Shown one piece after another: positions 32,065 to 41,299 of a stretch of DNA of 64,000 nt. The stretch comes from Pisolithus tinctorius (Eukaryota > Basidiomycota > Agaricomycetes > Boletales > Pisolithaceae), in contig JANFAH010000008.1 in NCBI GenBank assembly GCA_024663395.1, positions 1,612,001 to 1,676,000 of the forward strand, given 5' to 3'. The notes below the pieces were generated by a model. The model did not search any database, was not told where the DNA came from, and was given only the letters and a program-made list of their open reading frames with translations. The translations under genes were made by a program, and so were the position numbers. The first letter of the stretch is position 1; each line of letters opens with the position of its first letter.

Positions 32065-32604
32065 TCGACTATACTTTGGTGACTATGGCAGTGCTTGCCG
32101 CACTTACAGCGCGGACAGCCCTCGCACCACAGGCGTGTGGGCAAAGTGTACTCGTGGCCATCGTTTGGATCTCGGAGAGTGATCTGCTGCCCACCATCGG
32201 GATAATTGTTTGTTACTGCACTCATAAGGCAAATGAACGGACATCTGAGGAGCATGTCAAAGTTGGCATGTTCAATTACTTGAACCTGTAGCATGACTGG
32301 CCCAGTGCCGAAGTTGAGTTTCAGGTTCTCTAGTATGCCTACAGTGGTGTCTTTAGACATATTAGCAGATGTCATGGTCATGAGATGATCGCAGCGCAAT
32401 GGGAGTCCGATCTTTTCCCAGACGTGCCTGGGCATGGCGACGATTTCCGAACTGGAATCTAGTACACAGTTGATTGTGACATCGGTCCCGGGGACCTTGG
32501 CTTCGATGCAGTGGAGCAGCAGAGTGTGGTGAGCTACAATGGAGCCGTCGTCACCGCGGATAACACGGTCTCTGTATTCGTGCGCGGTTCTTTGAGGATC
32601 GCGG
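32052..32604 (-). CDS. Gypsy-O aspartic protease region (downstream of LTR-B1)
   Basis: Protease fold with VTINCVLDSSSEIVAMPRHVW; the catalytic D is followed by S-S instead of the usual S/T-G, and Gypsy-N has ILDSGCQVVAL. The flap and second lobe (FDMLLRCPFICLMSAV) resemble FDLLLGRPFF of Gypsy-N, with the Gly-Arg changed. It would cleave the Gag-Pol polyprotein. The frame continues from gag across LTR-B1: GGCCGC at 34461-34456 joins GATCCTCAAAGAACC at 32600, restoring the frame once one GCGG copy is removed. Confidence 0.75.
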
Positions 32605-34455
32605 TGTGAGTCAAAGTGTGGAAAGGTGGTGAAAACCAACCAAAACCAACACAAAAGACAAATGTAGAGTGAGTGGTGGTGTGCCTCCGCGGAACCTGGA
32701 GGGTGGAAACCTAAATGTGGGGGGGAGACTTCAAGTAGAGGTGCTCCTGGCACAAGTCGATGACGAGTTACACAGGAGAGGATGAATGAATGCTGATTGA
32801 GAAGGGGATGCTGAACAGAGCAAAGGTGTTCAGCCGAAAGGTACTTCAAGTAATGGACTTCAAGTAAACGTGCTCCTTGCACAAGTCGATGACGAGTTAT
32901 GCAGGAGTGGGAGGATGACTAAGCAAGACTTGCTGACTAAGTGGGGAGCTTCAGATGAATGATGGAGGCAGATAGACTCTTCCGAATGAGCCTCAACTAC
33001 CAAGTATACGAATGACGACAGATAGACCCCTTCGTGGAGCCTCAACTGTCGACGATGAGATAGGCACTGAACTGATTGCTGGACTGCTTCTTGATTGATT
33101 GATTGTGGGTAGCTAAGTACATGGGGGTTTATATACTATGGGGGGAGCACAGCTTGTGACAAACAAGGCACAAACACTTGGTAAGTAATGAGTAAGGACT
33201 GAGTAATCATGATGAGTAAGTGAGAAATAAAAGGTAAGCAAGCAAAGAGGATTGGTAAGTATTGGCAATGAATGAGTCAAGGATAGTCAAAATATCACAG
33301 AATGAGTCAAATAGAGTCAGAAACCGAGTAAGCGCACTGATATCACATTAGGGGGTGGCGATGCAAGTCAGATCTCGGCGGAGACATCTCTAGATCCAAA
33401 GATGGCATGACAGATGGATGGTGTTTCCAGACAGGGAAGTATTAATTCCAGAATTGAAGGGCATGAGTCAGGCGTCAAAGGGGGCTAGGGCATTGGGGGT
33501 CTGTGGGGCAATGAGAGCATACGCGATCGCGTCTCCCACCCTTCCATCCTCTCAGCGAAGTTAACAAAAACTTCATGGACGGGGTTCTGATGGAGGAGGA
33601 GGAGAAGGGGGGATGTCTTCTGCTGGATCTTGCAGTAGGAAGGCAAGATGCATGTCATACTCGTCATGAATGCGATCAGGGAGGCTGGAGGACAGTAGAT
33701 TATACTGCAGCTGTCGCAATGCGGGAAGAATGATGGACGAGATTGGAATAAAGACAGTGCAGGGAGCAGGGAGGAACGATCCATATGCTTCATCAACCGG
33801 GGAGACTGAAACGACCACATAAGACCTTTCTAACCGAGTGACAGACCTGAGGTGACCAAAGAATGTCCTTCTGGAAGTCATACTGACAAGGAGAACACGC
33901 TGACCAAGCTGCATGGGACGAGATGGGGCTGACAACGATGGGATGAACCAGGGGGCTTCAGGACGGAAGCTAGTGGGAACGCCTGGCAGATATATGTAGC
34001 CATTGTCTCTGGCAACTGAAACAAGCGAGATGATTGACGAAGAGGTGGCCATGATTGATGGACTTAGCGAAATGAGCGTCTGATGGATGGAGTGCTGTAG
34101 AAACACGTAGGGTGCGAGGATCCTCTCCAAATTTGGAAGGAAGAATCGTGGGGCTGAGCACTTTAAGCGAGCATGCAAACCGAGTTGATATCTTTGGAAA
34201 CGGCGGAGATATGATGGAAACCGGAATGCCGTACACGGGCGCTAAATTCTTTTAATGCGCGCTTAACTCGCTTCCTCTTTTCTCTTTAGCACTGACGACT
34301 CGATCTTGTGCGAAGGATGACTGTTCACGTCCAACAGTCTTTCTACGCATGAGGCCTTTAGTCTTCATCTGCATGCATGGGCATTGTGCACAACTCATCA
34401 ACGAGTTAGGCAGAGTCAGCTGTAACCATGTCCACAACACCTTTGGTGTGTGACA
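32605..34455 (-). mobile_element. LTR-B copy 1: solo LTR inserted in Gypsy-O gag-pol
   Basis: 1851 bp. Minus-strand ends TGTCACACACC... and ...TTTGACTCACA, bounded by a perfect GCGG duplication (32601-32604 and 34456-34459). No internal protein domains, PBS or second LTR are present. A TATATAA-type box (minus, about 33136-33128) lies about 530 bp before the 3' end, with TGACTCA-type sites upstream. TG...CA ends, short TSD and a promoter inside point to a single long terminal repeat left by LTR-LTR recombination. It also encodes a 159-residue ORF (next entry). Confidence 0.75.
33573..34052 (-). CDS. LTR-B1-encoded orphan protein, 159 residues
   Basis: ATG at 34052 opens MATSSSIISLVSVARDNGYI; the middle is LVSMTSRRTFFGHLRSV, then SYVVVSVSPVDEAYGSFLPA, PALRQLQYNLLSSSLPDRIH and a Pro-rich tail (PPSPPPPSEPRP). 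The frames in LTR-B3 (38124-38603) and LTR-B4 (61509-61988) are exactly the same length (480 nt with stop) with mostly conservative replacements. I recognise no domain. It lies in the part upstream of the presumed LTR promoter. Confidence 0.6.
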   Translation of the reverse strand: MATSSSIISLVSVARDNGYIYLPGVPTSFRPEAPWFIPSLSAPSRPMQLGQRVLLVSMTSRRTFFGHLRSVTRLERSYVVVSVSPVDEAYGSFLPAPCTVFIPISSIILPALRQLQYNLLSSSLPDRIHDEYDMHLAFLLQDPAEDIPPSPPPPSEPRP

Positions 34456-35552
34456 GCGGCCAGTCAGTTCATTCACTTGTACTCCTTCTTCATTGTCGCT
34501 ACGAACTACCTCAATCTCGTTTGTGGTGACGCATTTCGCCATGGTGATGTCTCTGAACTGTTTGCGAAACTCTGGGGCTACTGCAAATAATTCTTTGACT
34601 GGCATGGCAATGCTGGTTTCGAGTACGTGCTCCATGATATGCTTGGGCGTGGCTTCGTCTTTGAGAGGGAACAAGTAACGGTACTGGTTTTGATTGCGAG
34701 CTGCTGGGTACAGTGTCTGTGACGGAACAATTGCTGTGGGAACGGGGTCCTTGTGTGCGGGTGTTGGAGCCAGATTAGTCAGAGGAACATATGGTTTCAT
34801 AGCGGTAGACGTTGGTGCAGGTGTGGAGGGCTCAGATGCCTGGCAAGCAGCACACGAACTTTGAACACCAGGGGAAATGATTTCCTCTTCAACAGTGGCT
34901 GCACGTGGGTCGACTCGTGGAGGGTTGGCAGGACGTGCCGCAGGTTGAGCTGTGATTTCAACTCCGTCGAAGTGGGCTTTCTTTCCGCGGGGAACGACTG
35001 CTCCCTTGTTACCTTTATCTGCTTGGTAGGTAGCCCAAGCTTGAGTGACATATGCTTGGAAGTCAGGGTCGGCTAAGTCCACGACAGGTTCATCAGCATC
35101 TTGGACGGTGTTTAAGAAGGCAGAAGGCTGGATTTCCAACTGCACGTCAATTTCGGGATGAGCAATGCAGAAGAGGTTAGTGGTGCCTTGCACAGAGCAG
35201 CAGGAGTTGCAGCACACACGCTGGCCCGGTCTCTGTCAGCCATGACACGGTCAACAGCCTCTCTCAGTGAGTTACATTCAGGGAAATGTGGGATTCGGCT
35301 CCTGTCCGCCAGATAGAGATGGTTGTCTGTACCTCTTGTGATCTTACCAGCGTGGATATAAACTTCAACAAGTGCACACATCCTCATCCAGTGGTTGGGG
35401 TCTGCGCAGAAACCGCAGCTGGGTCTGCGTTGCTGCAGTGGAGGCTGCGTCTGGAAGTTGTATTCCTGTTTAATGACAGTACCAGCAGGTGGCACTTGTG
35501 GCATGTAAGCTGACGAGGGAGGTGCAGCTGGTGAGGCTGCAGTACCCATCAT
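34456..35552 (-). CDS. Gypsy-O Gag, nucleocapsid and C-terminal part
   Basis: Two overlapping frames. 35552-35112 carries the zinc knuckle CGFCADPNHWMRMC (C-X2-C-X4-H-X4-C) and a basic-acidic linker. A frameshift between 35217 and 35112 moves coding to the second frame, which continues through a Pro-rich linker (RPANPPRVDPRA) and MPVKELFAVAPEFRKQFRDI, equivalent to STKDLLAVSPEIRKQVRELA of Gypsy-N, until interrupted by LTR-B1. The equivalent Gypsy-N region is one frame, so the shift here is decay. Confidence 0.75.
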
Positions 35553-36126
35553 CAGTACTGCGCTACAAAGAGCGGATCCTGTCAGAAGGAACTTGGCAGC
35601 TTTGACGACTTCTGCGAGTGGGTATGGATCGTCAGGGTGGAGGTTGGTGTGGACTATAGAGAGTCAATGACAAATACGATCTGCGATGGCCCTCAGGAAG
35701 CCATTCAGGAACATGGAATCCTGTTCCATCTCTGCAAGCTTTTTAGTTTTAATGAGCAGGGCAGAAATCTTAGCGAATTTCTGCTGGTATTCTCCGAGGT
35801 CATCCTGGTTCCACATAGGCTTGGACTGATATTCTTCGACAAGGTACTGCAAGTCTGCATGACAGTAGCGGTCGTCACCCTCGCAGCCAGGGTACAAACC
35901 CTTAACAGCTACTATGAAGGCATCCCAGTTGTTGGCCGCGGGAGCAGCTTCTGGGAGCATTTGCCAGACCTTGGCTTCTTCGAGGTCAGTATAGCGGATT
36001 GCAGCTCTGATCTTGTCACGGTCATCAAGAGCAGCGAGAGTACCGAGGAAGTCAATGTCTTCGAGGTAGCGCGGAAGCTGCATGGGAGAATCTCTGCTAA
36101 ATTTAGGTGAGTTTTGTGTTCTGCGG
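35553..36126 (-). CDS. Gypsy-O Gag, capsid part (start lies at 52973)
   Basis: Capsid-like sequence SPKFSRDSPMQLPRYLEDID, then IRAAIRYTDLEEAKVWQML and DLQYLVEEYQSKPMWNQDDL, parallel to KDKIRWVIRYADHNEAEFW and DLETLLYHQVQKPMGSLEDL of Gypsy-N. It begins abruptly at the Gypsy-N LTR; the first codons are on the far side of that insertion. A TGA at 35666-35664 (ICH, stop, LSIVH) corresponds to Arg in Gypsy-N (LLTRLQLSH), after which the frame reads on to the nucleocapsid. Confidence 0.75.
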
Positions 36127-37135
36127 TGTGAGGCACTACTTCCAGGAAGCGTGTGACTGATGGAAGGCTGAAGGGAGAATTCCCTTGAATCGTCCCAAGG
36201 GGCGCTGTGTGGAAGGAGAAGTCAAGAATGAGACTAGAAGGTGGCGGGGGAATTTGAGCGAGCGCCATGGAATTTAATTCTGGACGGATGTAGACACATG
36301 AGGGACTGCTAGAGGGGTATATGAAATTCCGAGAAGTCGATTTGTACCAGGAGAAGTGTATTTTGAGTGAGGGGGATATGGGAAAAGGTGTACAAGACTG
36401 AGGGGGATGCAAGAAACATGAAGACCACTGGAGACGCTGTAGACGCTGTAGACTCAATAGATGCACTTAGACTCTGAAAAACTCTCAAACTCGCAGGACG
36501 CACACTGATGGCAACTCTAAAGGTGGGTGGTATATTTCCGATGCTATGGCGGAATTATATAGTACAGGGAAAGTAGGTACAAGTCGGAGTAAGGTGGGGC
36601 AGAAAAACTAAAAGACTGGAAAATAAAGGGAAGGACGTCAGACGTCAGCGAAATACAGATGCACGTGAAATAGTCCGGTGGGTAGTAGACAAGAGTAAGA
36701 ACAGGACAACGGTAAGGGGTATCTTCCAACAGAACGAGAGGATGCATACAAGTGGGAGGTGGAGCTGAGTGGCACAGGAGGGCAGAGCGTAGTGTACTGG
36801 CATGAAGTCCAGCTTGAGGGATTTAGGGCGACAGGGGAAACCGGGGTTTTTTAGAGGTAAGCAGCACAGATGACTGGTGATGTGGCTGAGCAATGGCATG
36901 GCTACTGAATTCCAGATGACTCTGTGTGAATGCGGCATTTCCGGATCAGTGTTTTGATGACTGAGTGACACGCTGGGGGTCGGTAGAGACTCCGAAGGGG
37001 ACAGGGGTTGGGAGGAAATGCAAGGACATGAGCGGGAAAAATTCCGAAAAATTCCGAAACGGGTTTGTCGTAGAGGCCTGCAGAATTTAGTGACAGATTC
37101 CTGTTCCAGCCTCAGGGAGTATACGGCTCCCTACA
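36127..37135 (-). repeat. Gypsy-N 3' LTR
   Basis: Minus strand starts TGTAGGGAGCC and ends GCCTCACA. Same length (1009 bp) as the 5' LTR. About 64 differences by hand alignment, all but two being transitions, mostly CG against TG or CA, often with TG in one copy and CA in the other. A TATATAATTCCG box lies near 36550 (minus). Confidence 0.85.
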
Positions 37136-37172
37136 CCTCCCGGGGACTTCGAATGCTGACCATCCTCGGTCA
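37136..37172 (-). other. Gypsy-N pre-LTR motif, presumed plus-strand primer site
   Basis: Minus strand GATGGTCAGCATTCGAAGTC followed by CCCGGGAGG ends exactly at the LTR. Related sequence lies ahead of the 3' LTRs of A1/A2 and downstream of Gypsy-O pol (about 28300). The purine end GGGAGG fits a short polypurine tract. Confidence 0.5.
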
Positions 37173-37751
37173 GACCAAACTGAGATGCAACAGAGACGAG
37201 CACAGAGGAATTTTGGCAGACGTTACGTAACAATGATGGTGCGTGGCCGGAATTCCGCCTCATGCAGAGGGAAATTCCACATTGTACGAGATGGCCCTGC
37301 GGAATTTAAACTCGCCCAGAAGGTGGCCCACTGCTCGTCAAACTCCCCCAACAACACCCTCGCCCACTTATCTTGCTCCCAACGTCTCATCCACCCGTCG
37401 ACATGCAAGCTTACTCGATCTGCAACACACGACCGGTGTTTAGCATGAGGGACCAGGCCATTATCTCGCTGTCAGCAGCTCTGAGGCATGTTAGAGTGCT
37501 GATCGACACGGCGCCGCAACCCGAAGAGAGCCTAGAGGCAATATACGAGTGGGTGGCGGACTGGGACCAGACCTGGGTGAGTGCACTAGATACTTGTACA
37601 TGCCACGCGCTAACAGATCTCCAGGCTGGCATTTACTCGTGGTGGAAGTATGTCGACGAGAACAAGATCTCCATCCCGAAGGTGCACGACGCCAACCTTC
37701 GCGACATGACCAAAGAATCCACGATGGAGCAGAATGAGGTGATCCTGGCGG

Positions 37752-39560
37752 TGTCACACACCAAAGGTGTTTGGTGAGGTGGACATGGATGTAGCTGATG
37801 AATGGAGATGAAGACCATAGCCCTCATGCGAAGAAGGACAGCCAGAAATGTCAGCAGTCATCCTTCGCACAAGAACGGGTTGTCAATGCCAAAGAAAAAG
37901 GAGGAAGTGAGTTAAGCGCCAACAAAGTTCTTAAGTGCCCGTGTATGGCATTCCGGTTTTCGATGTATCTCCACCAATTCTGCAGACACCGAAACCATTC
38001 CCACACTCGCTTGTGGTGCTCAGCCACGCGATCTCACCTTCCAAAATTGGAAAGGATTTGCGCACTCCACACGTTTCTACAGCACTCCCTCCAAAAGACG
38101 CTCATTTTGCTAATTCTTCTGATATGGCCGCCTCCACATCAATCATTTTGCTTGTCCCCTTTGCTAGGGACCATGGCTACATATATCTACCAGGAGTTCC
38201 TACTAGCTTCCATCCTGAAGCATCCTGGTACATCCCACCCTCATCTGCCCCCTCTCAGCCCATCCAGCTTGGACAGCATGTTCGTTTTGTCAGTATGACC
38301 TCTAGGAGGACATTCTTTGGTCGCCTCAGGTCTGTCATTCACTTGGAAAGGTCTTATGTGGTCATTTCAGTCTCTCCAGTCCAAGAAGCATATGGATCCT
38401 TCCTCCCTGCTCCCTGCAACGTCTTCGTACCAGTCTCGTCCGTCATTCTTCCAAAATTGCAACAGCTACAGTATAATCTACTGTTCTCCACTCTCCCTGA
38501 TCACATCCATGACAAGTATGATGCACATCTTGCCTCCTTATTGCAAGATACAGCAGAAGACACTCCCCCTTCATCCTCTCTTCCAGCAGAGCCTCATTCA
38601 TGAAGTTTTTATTTGCTTCACTGAGAGGACAGTAAGGGGGGAAAGTTGCGATCCCCTATGCTCCTGTCACCCCACAGACCCCCAAAGCTTGACCCCTGTT
38701 GACATCTGACTCACCCTGTCCGCTTTTGGATGTACTATATCGGCATCAGGTCAGCGCTGCCTCTCTGTCATCCCACTTTGGCCCAGAAACGATCTCTTCG
38801 AGATGTGACATGCACAGCCTCCCCCTAATGCGATTCCAGTGTGCTTTCCCAGTTTCTGACATTACTTGACTCATACTTTGACATTCTGACTGTCTTTGAC
38901 TCACCTGTTGCCAATACTTACCAATCTTTTGCCCTTGCTTACTGATTCTTCGCCTTTTGGCTTGCTTATCCTTACCAATGCTCACCAATGCTTTCTAAGA
39001 CGATTACCCACCGCTTACATTCCTTACTCATCAGTTACCAATCACTTACCAAGTGTTTGCACCTTGTTTTCCATAGGCAATGCCCCTGTACTGTATATAA
39101 GTCACTGTACTTAGGTAGCAAAAGAAGAAGACATCAGAGAGCCCCTCTTGCTTGCATTTTATCATCTCTCAGTAAATCATTCATCAGCTTCGATAGTTGA
39201 GACTTTATTAAGGGTCTAGCTATCATCTACTTCGCTTATTATCGTCTATCATCAATTTACTTCACTCCAAGTCCTCCCTGAGCTTGGTGCAGCTCAGGAC
39301 ATTAAATTAAGTCGCCATCCATCCTTCTGTAGGCTGACAGCAGTCTACCCTATCACATTCTATCGCATTCCTGCTCCCTCTTCATCAGGAGCACCCCCTA
39401 ACCCTCAGCACTTGTCTTTGAGTGTTGTAGCTTGCATAAACCCCTCCCAAATCAAAGGTTCCACCATCTAGGTACCGCATAGGCACACCACCACTCACTT
39501 TCATTGTCTTTTGTGTTGGTTTTGGTTGGTTTCCACCACTAAACCTCACTTTGACTCACA
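37752..39560 (+). mobile_element. LTR-B copy 3: solo LTR in the passenger gene
   Basis: 1809 bp, plus-strand ends TGTCACACACC and TTTGACTCACA, with a perfect GCGG duplication (37748-37751, 39561-39564). TATATAA at about 39094. TGACTCA sites upstream near 38708, 38867 and 38898. Diverged in sequence from copies 1 and 4, which are close to each other. Confidence 0.75.
38124..38603 (+). CDS. LTR-B3-encoded orphan protein, 159 residues
   Basis: Same length as in the other two copies: MAASTSIILLVPFARDHGYI start, RFVSMTSRRTFFGRLRSVIH, SYVVISVSPVQEAYGSFLPA, LQQLQYNLLFSTLPDHIHDK. Compared with copy 1 most changes keep residue class (Ile/Val, Arg/His, Asp/Glu), and no stop or frameshift has appeared. 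Confidence 0.6.
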   Translation: MAASTSIILLVPFARDHGYIYLPGVPTSFHPEASWYIPPSSAPSQPIQLGQHVRFVSMTSRRTFFGRLRSVIHLERSYVVISVSPVQEAYGSFLPAPCNVFVPVSSVILPKLQQLQYNLLFSTLPDHIHDKYDAHLASLLQDTAEDTPPSSSLPAEPHS

Positions 39561-40948
39561 GCGGTCATAGCCATAGCAGATCTTCGTCAGCCAGAAGGGC
39601 AGCGAAGATTCCACATCAATGACGTCTTCGAGGACTACCAGGAGTGGGTCGAGGAGAGAGTGCACTTAGAGGCTGAGAGGTTGGCCAAGGCACCATCCAT
39701 GCGCACCTGCGGCCAAGCAGCAAGAGGTGAGGGCCAAGACCATGCACCAGAAGATACTGAAGGAAACCCATCAAGAGGAGCTGCACATTCGACAGGGGGG
39801 GGCTCTGGTAGCACAAGCAAAGGAAATGGGAAACAGAAGGTGCATTCCACGTCCTTGACAACCCCGAGCGTGAGTGCTGACTTCAACGAAAATTCCGCAG
39901 GCCACCAGCGAGGAGGACGAGCTGGCTGACGATGTCAACGATGACAAGGGCGACAGTGAAGGCGAAGGCGAACCAGGTCCTTCTGCAAAGAGACCTCATG
40001 TGGCTGGAGACAACGAGCCCTGCGAGACGTGTGCACAGGCGAACCTCAGGTGCATTGGGGAGCCAGAGTCATCCTGTAAACGGTGCCAGAAGGCGAAGCG
40101 CAAGTGCTCTCGCTCTTGTGGAGTAGAGAGAAAGGTGAGTACCGAACAGGTGAAATTCCACAAGGGAACGAGCTGACACCACCTTCAGTGAGAGAACTCC
40201 GGTACCGTCGGGGAAGCAGGCCCGTCCCACAAACGGGTCAAATCGATTATGACTTCGAAGGTGACCCCGGCGGAACCTGTAACCAGGCCTGCTAAGAAGC
40301 TTACACTGAAAATCCTGGCTCGCAAATGGCAGCCTGATCCAACTCCCACACATTCTCCGTCACCACAACCGCCCCCTTCACCCCACGATCCTTTGCCAAC
40401 ACCTCATCTCTTTTTCCGCGGGGCTACCCCAACACCCAGACCCTCATTCAAGCCCTCACCAGCCCCTGTCGATGAACCTGGAGCAGCACTTCCGATCGAT
40501 GAACTGCAAGTCGAGAGCAAACCATTCTTTGCAACTGCGACTGGTTTACTGGAAGAACCCGAGTACGTCAAAGTGCTGGCCCGGAGCAACACTCCACCGG
40601 CCACAGAGATTCCAGAGGTCAAATACCCATGCGAGTGGTCGACAGCGAATATCGTTGAGTGTCTGCGAGTGCTCAAGGCAAGAGCTGAGGATGAAGAATT
40701 CAAGTTGGAGCAGGTCTACTGGCTGCTGGAGATGCTGGCGAGGCAGGTAACACACCAGATCGAGACTGCGCAGGCTAGACGGGAGGAGTTACGAAGGTTG
40801 AAGGACGATCTCCATGACCTGTAGATAGCATACTAGCATCTGCAGAATTTTGTACTCGTATGTCCCAAATGTGAAAGAGTCTTTCGTGCGTCAGTATTAG
40901 TATTACAGTAAGGAAATGTAAGATTTTTGAAGGAAAAGAAGTGCGGAA

Positions 40949-40975
40949 TTTTTTTTTTTTTTTTTTTTTTTTTTT
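40949..40975 (+). repeat. Poly(T) tract (poly(A) on the minus strand) 3' of Gypsy-N pol
   Basis: 27 consecutive T on the plus strand, about 113 nt beyond the pol stop codon when read on the minus strand. It lies at the junction between Gypsy-N pol and the passenger gene, as an A-tail of a pol transcript would. Confidence 0.7.
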
Positions 40976-41087
40976 GTGACTTTGTTTCTTTCATGTGAGC
41001 AGTGCAGAACTTATATATGAGATGAAATGGGTATCAATAAAAGAAAGAAGAGAGAAACAAAAGAAAAGAGGTAGAGAGACAGACGGG

Positions 41088-41299
41088 CTACTCATCTGAC
41101 TCGTCCAATGGGACGCCAGCGAGCGTAGGGTCTGGGAACGCATCGTCTTCAAGATGATCCAGGTCTTGCGAGGAAACGCCAGTCAGCTGGGTGACTTCAA
41201 TACGAGCATTATTCTGCGGGAAATAGGGGTATAGGCGAAAGGCAGCAAAGCGGAATTTCGAGACAGCGCCATCTAATTCTGCAAGTATGTATGAGCTGC
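41088..41299 (-). CDS. Gypsy-N integrase C-terminus (separated from the rest by element A2)
   Basis: Minus strand from 41299: SSYILAELDGAVSKFRFAAF continues to an acidic end and TAG at 41090-41088. It is collinear with GSYLLAELDGSISKLHFAAF of Gypsy-O. The preceding residues, IVIRCTKG, lie at 45824 onward, on the other side of A2; dropping one 4-bp target copy restores the same spacing as in Gypsy-O. Confidence 0.8.

Larger units (their letters stand above)
37403..40824 (+). pseudogene. Antisense passenger gene of Gypsy-N: Zn(II)2Cys6 cluster protein, interrupted by LTR-B3
   Basis: Exon 1 starts at ATG 37403 or 37445 (MRDQAIISLSAALRHVRVLI). A GTGAGT...CTCCAG intron at about 37577-37624 leads to AGIYSWWKYVDENKISIPKV and on to EQNEVILA. 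There LTR-B3 interrupts (GCGG 37748-37751) and coding resumes in frame at 39561 (VIAIADLRQPEGQRRF). A later exon (about 39900-40134) holds an acidic stretch and a perfect Zn2Cys6 pattern, C-X2-C-X6-C-X7-C-X2-C-X6-C (CETCAQANLRC... CKRCQKAKRKC, about 40020-40110), a fungal DNA-binding cluster. The last exon is Pro-rich and ends in a helical leucine-rich region (stop at 40822). It lies between Gypsy-N pol and 3' LTR on the opposite strand. Target genes unknown. Confidence 0.65.

Noticed and set aside
32605..34455. LTR-B as a DNA transposon
   Set aside because: Ends are TG...CA with only weak inverted similarity, it contains a TATA box in LTR-like position, and it encodes no transposase; a solo LTR explains this better. 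Not excluded for copy 4, which lacks a target duplication.
34797..35076. Plus-strand Cys/Gly-rich frame in Gypsy-O gag
   Set aside because: Antisense shadow of the Pro-rich gag linker; composition follows from the opposite strand.
36309..37018. Several 60-130 residue frames within the Gypsy-N LTRs
   Set aside because: They differ between the two LTRs, lack conserved composition and follow from low stop density; no sign of selection as in LTR-B.
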